Positions 47,029-47,506 of a DNA stretch of 47,506 bases are shown piece by piece (the stretch's first letter is position 1; each line of letters starts with the position of its first letter). Made by a program: the position numbers and the translations under genes. Below the pieces are notes generated by a model. The model was not told the origin of the DNA, did not search any database, and saw only the letters and a program-made list of their open reading frames with translations. The stretch is from an uncultured Prochlorococcus sp. (GTDB taxonomy: Bacteria > Cyanobacteriota > Cyanobacteriia > PCC-6307 > Cyanobiaceae): positions 1 to 47,506 of the forward strand of contig CACGKI010000011.1 of NCBI GenBank assembly GCA_902573565.1, in the 5' to 3' direction.

Positions 47029-47506
47029 ATGGAGATTATTTGTAGTCAAAATGAGTTAAATAATGCAATACAACTAGTAAGCAAAGCTGTTGCTTCAAGA
47101 CCTACTCATCCTATCCTTGCAAATATACTTTTAACTGCGGATCAAGGAACAAACAAAATAAGCCTGACAGGTTTTGATTTAAATCTAGGAATTCAAACTT
47201 CTTTTGATGGAACCGTTAAAAACAGTGGAGCTATTACTATACCTTCGAAACTTTTATCTGAAATAGTAAATAAATTACCTAATGAAACACCTGTTTCTTT
47301 AGAAGTAGACGAGAGTTCAGATAATATATTAATAAAAAGTGATAGAGGTTCTTTTAATCTTAAAGGCATACCATCAGATGATTATCCAAGTTTACCATTT
47401 GTTGAAAGTGGTACATCTCTAAATATTGAGCCTAGTTCTTTTTTGAAAGCTTTAAAATCAACTATTTTTGCAACTAGTAATGACGATTCAAAGCAATTAC
47501 TTACTG
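47029..47506 (+). CDS. dnaN: DNA polymerase III beta subunit, sliding clamp (partial)
   Basis: The ATG at 47029 opens a frame of 159 codons that runs off the right edge. MEIICSQNELNNAIQ, VASRPTHPILANILL and ISLTGFDLNLGIQTSF are first-domain clamp sequence, followed by IPSKLLSEIVNKL and GSFNLKGIPSDDYPSLP. The clamp tethers the replicative polymerase. It lies next to the origin-like region without dnaA, as in other Prochlorococcus genomes. TTAAAAAGTG-type base use resembles its neighbours. Confidence 0.98.
   Translation, partial: MEIICSQNELNNAIQLVSKAVASRPTHPILANILLTADQGTNKISLTGFDLNLGIQTSFDGTVKNSGAITIPSKLLSEIVNKLPNETPVSLEVDESSDNILIKSDRGSFNLKGIPSDDYPSLPFVESGTSLNIEPSSFLKALKSTIFATSNDDSKQLLT

Overview
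The window is AT-rich, densely packed bacterial DNA with short intergenic gaps and many 1-4 base gene overlaps. Protein content, gene order and the N-terminus of the partial dnaN at the right edge point to a marine Prochlorococcus of a high-light-adapted, low-GC type. This is recognition by eye, not a database match. Essentially every gene is a core housekeeping gene. There are no insertion sequences, prophage genes, CRISPR arrays, rRNAs or obvious genomic islands.

Layout, left to right. 1-2430: a SprT-like metalloprotease (partial), a membrane-anchored small protein, an ATP-dependent DNA ligase and a 50-residue ORF. 2431-6312 (minus strand): a TVP38/DedA-like membrane protein, valS, an A-type Fe-S carrier and tRNA-Val(UAC). 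6411-13697: mazG, speE, speB, gcvT, aspS and pyrG. 13716-17214: a tight queE-queC-pabB-pabC run (7-deazaguanine and folate precursors). 17187-23263: cobA (minus), then an MFS transporter, ppk, an RpoD-family sigma factor and a phytol-kinase-like gene. 23260-32266: the aroG-type DAHP synthase (minus), acnB, a ClC exchanger, purU (minus), an FAD oxidoreductase and dnaK (minus). 32382-38246: aroE, rpsF, argG (minus), two small proteins, mraY, an 81-residue protein and a one-domain sucrose-phosphate synthase (minus). 38451-43081 (minus): uvrA and recN. 43150-46690: a UbiB-family kinase, a DUF1400-like protein and thrC.

The most informative non-coding stretch is 46691-47028, between thrC and dnaN, which has the hallmarks of the chromosomal replication origin. 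It holds several DnaA-box matches on both strands. It also holds two abutting DnaA boxes, a GG spacer and a (CTA)4 run followed by A/T-only DNA, which is the arrangement of the DnaA-trio basal unwinding element. A well-spaced sigma70-type promoter for dnaN follows, with a DnaA box on its predicted start site. dnaA itself is not in the window.

Several genes fit together as pathways: polyamines (speE/speB), 7-deazaguanine and p-aminobenzoate (queE/C, pabB/C), one-carbon metabolism (gcvT, purU), the shikimate pathway (DAHP synthase, aroE) and double-strand-break/nucleotide-excision repair (recN, uvrA). I did not find a convincing new multi-gene system. The findings are mainly regulatory and architectural.
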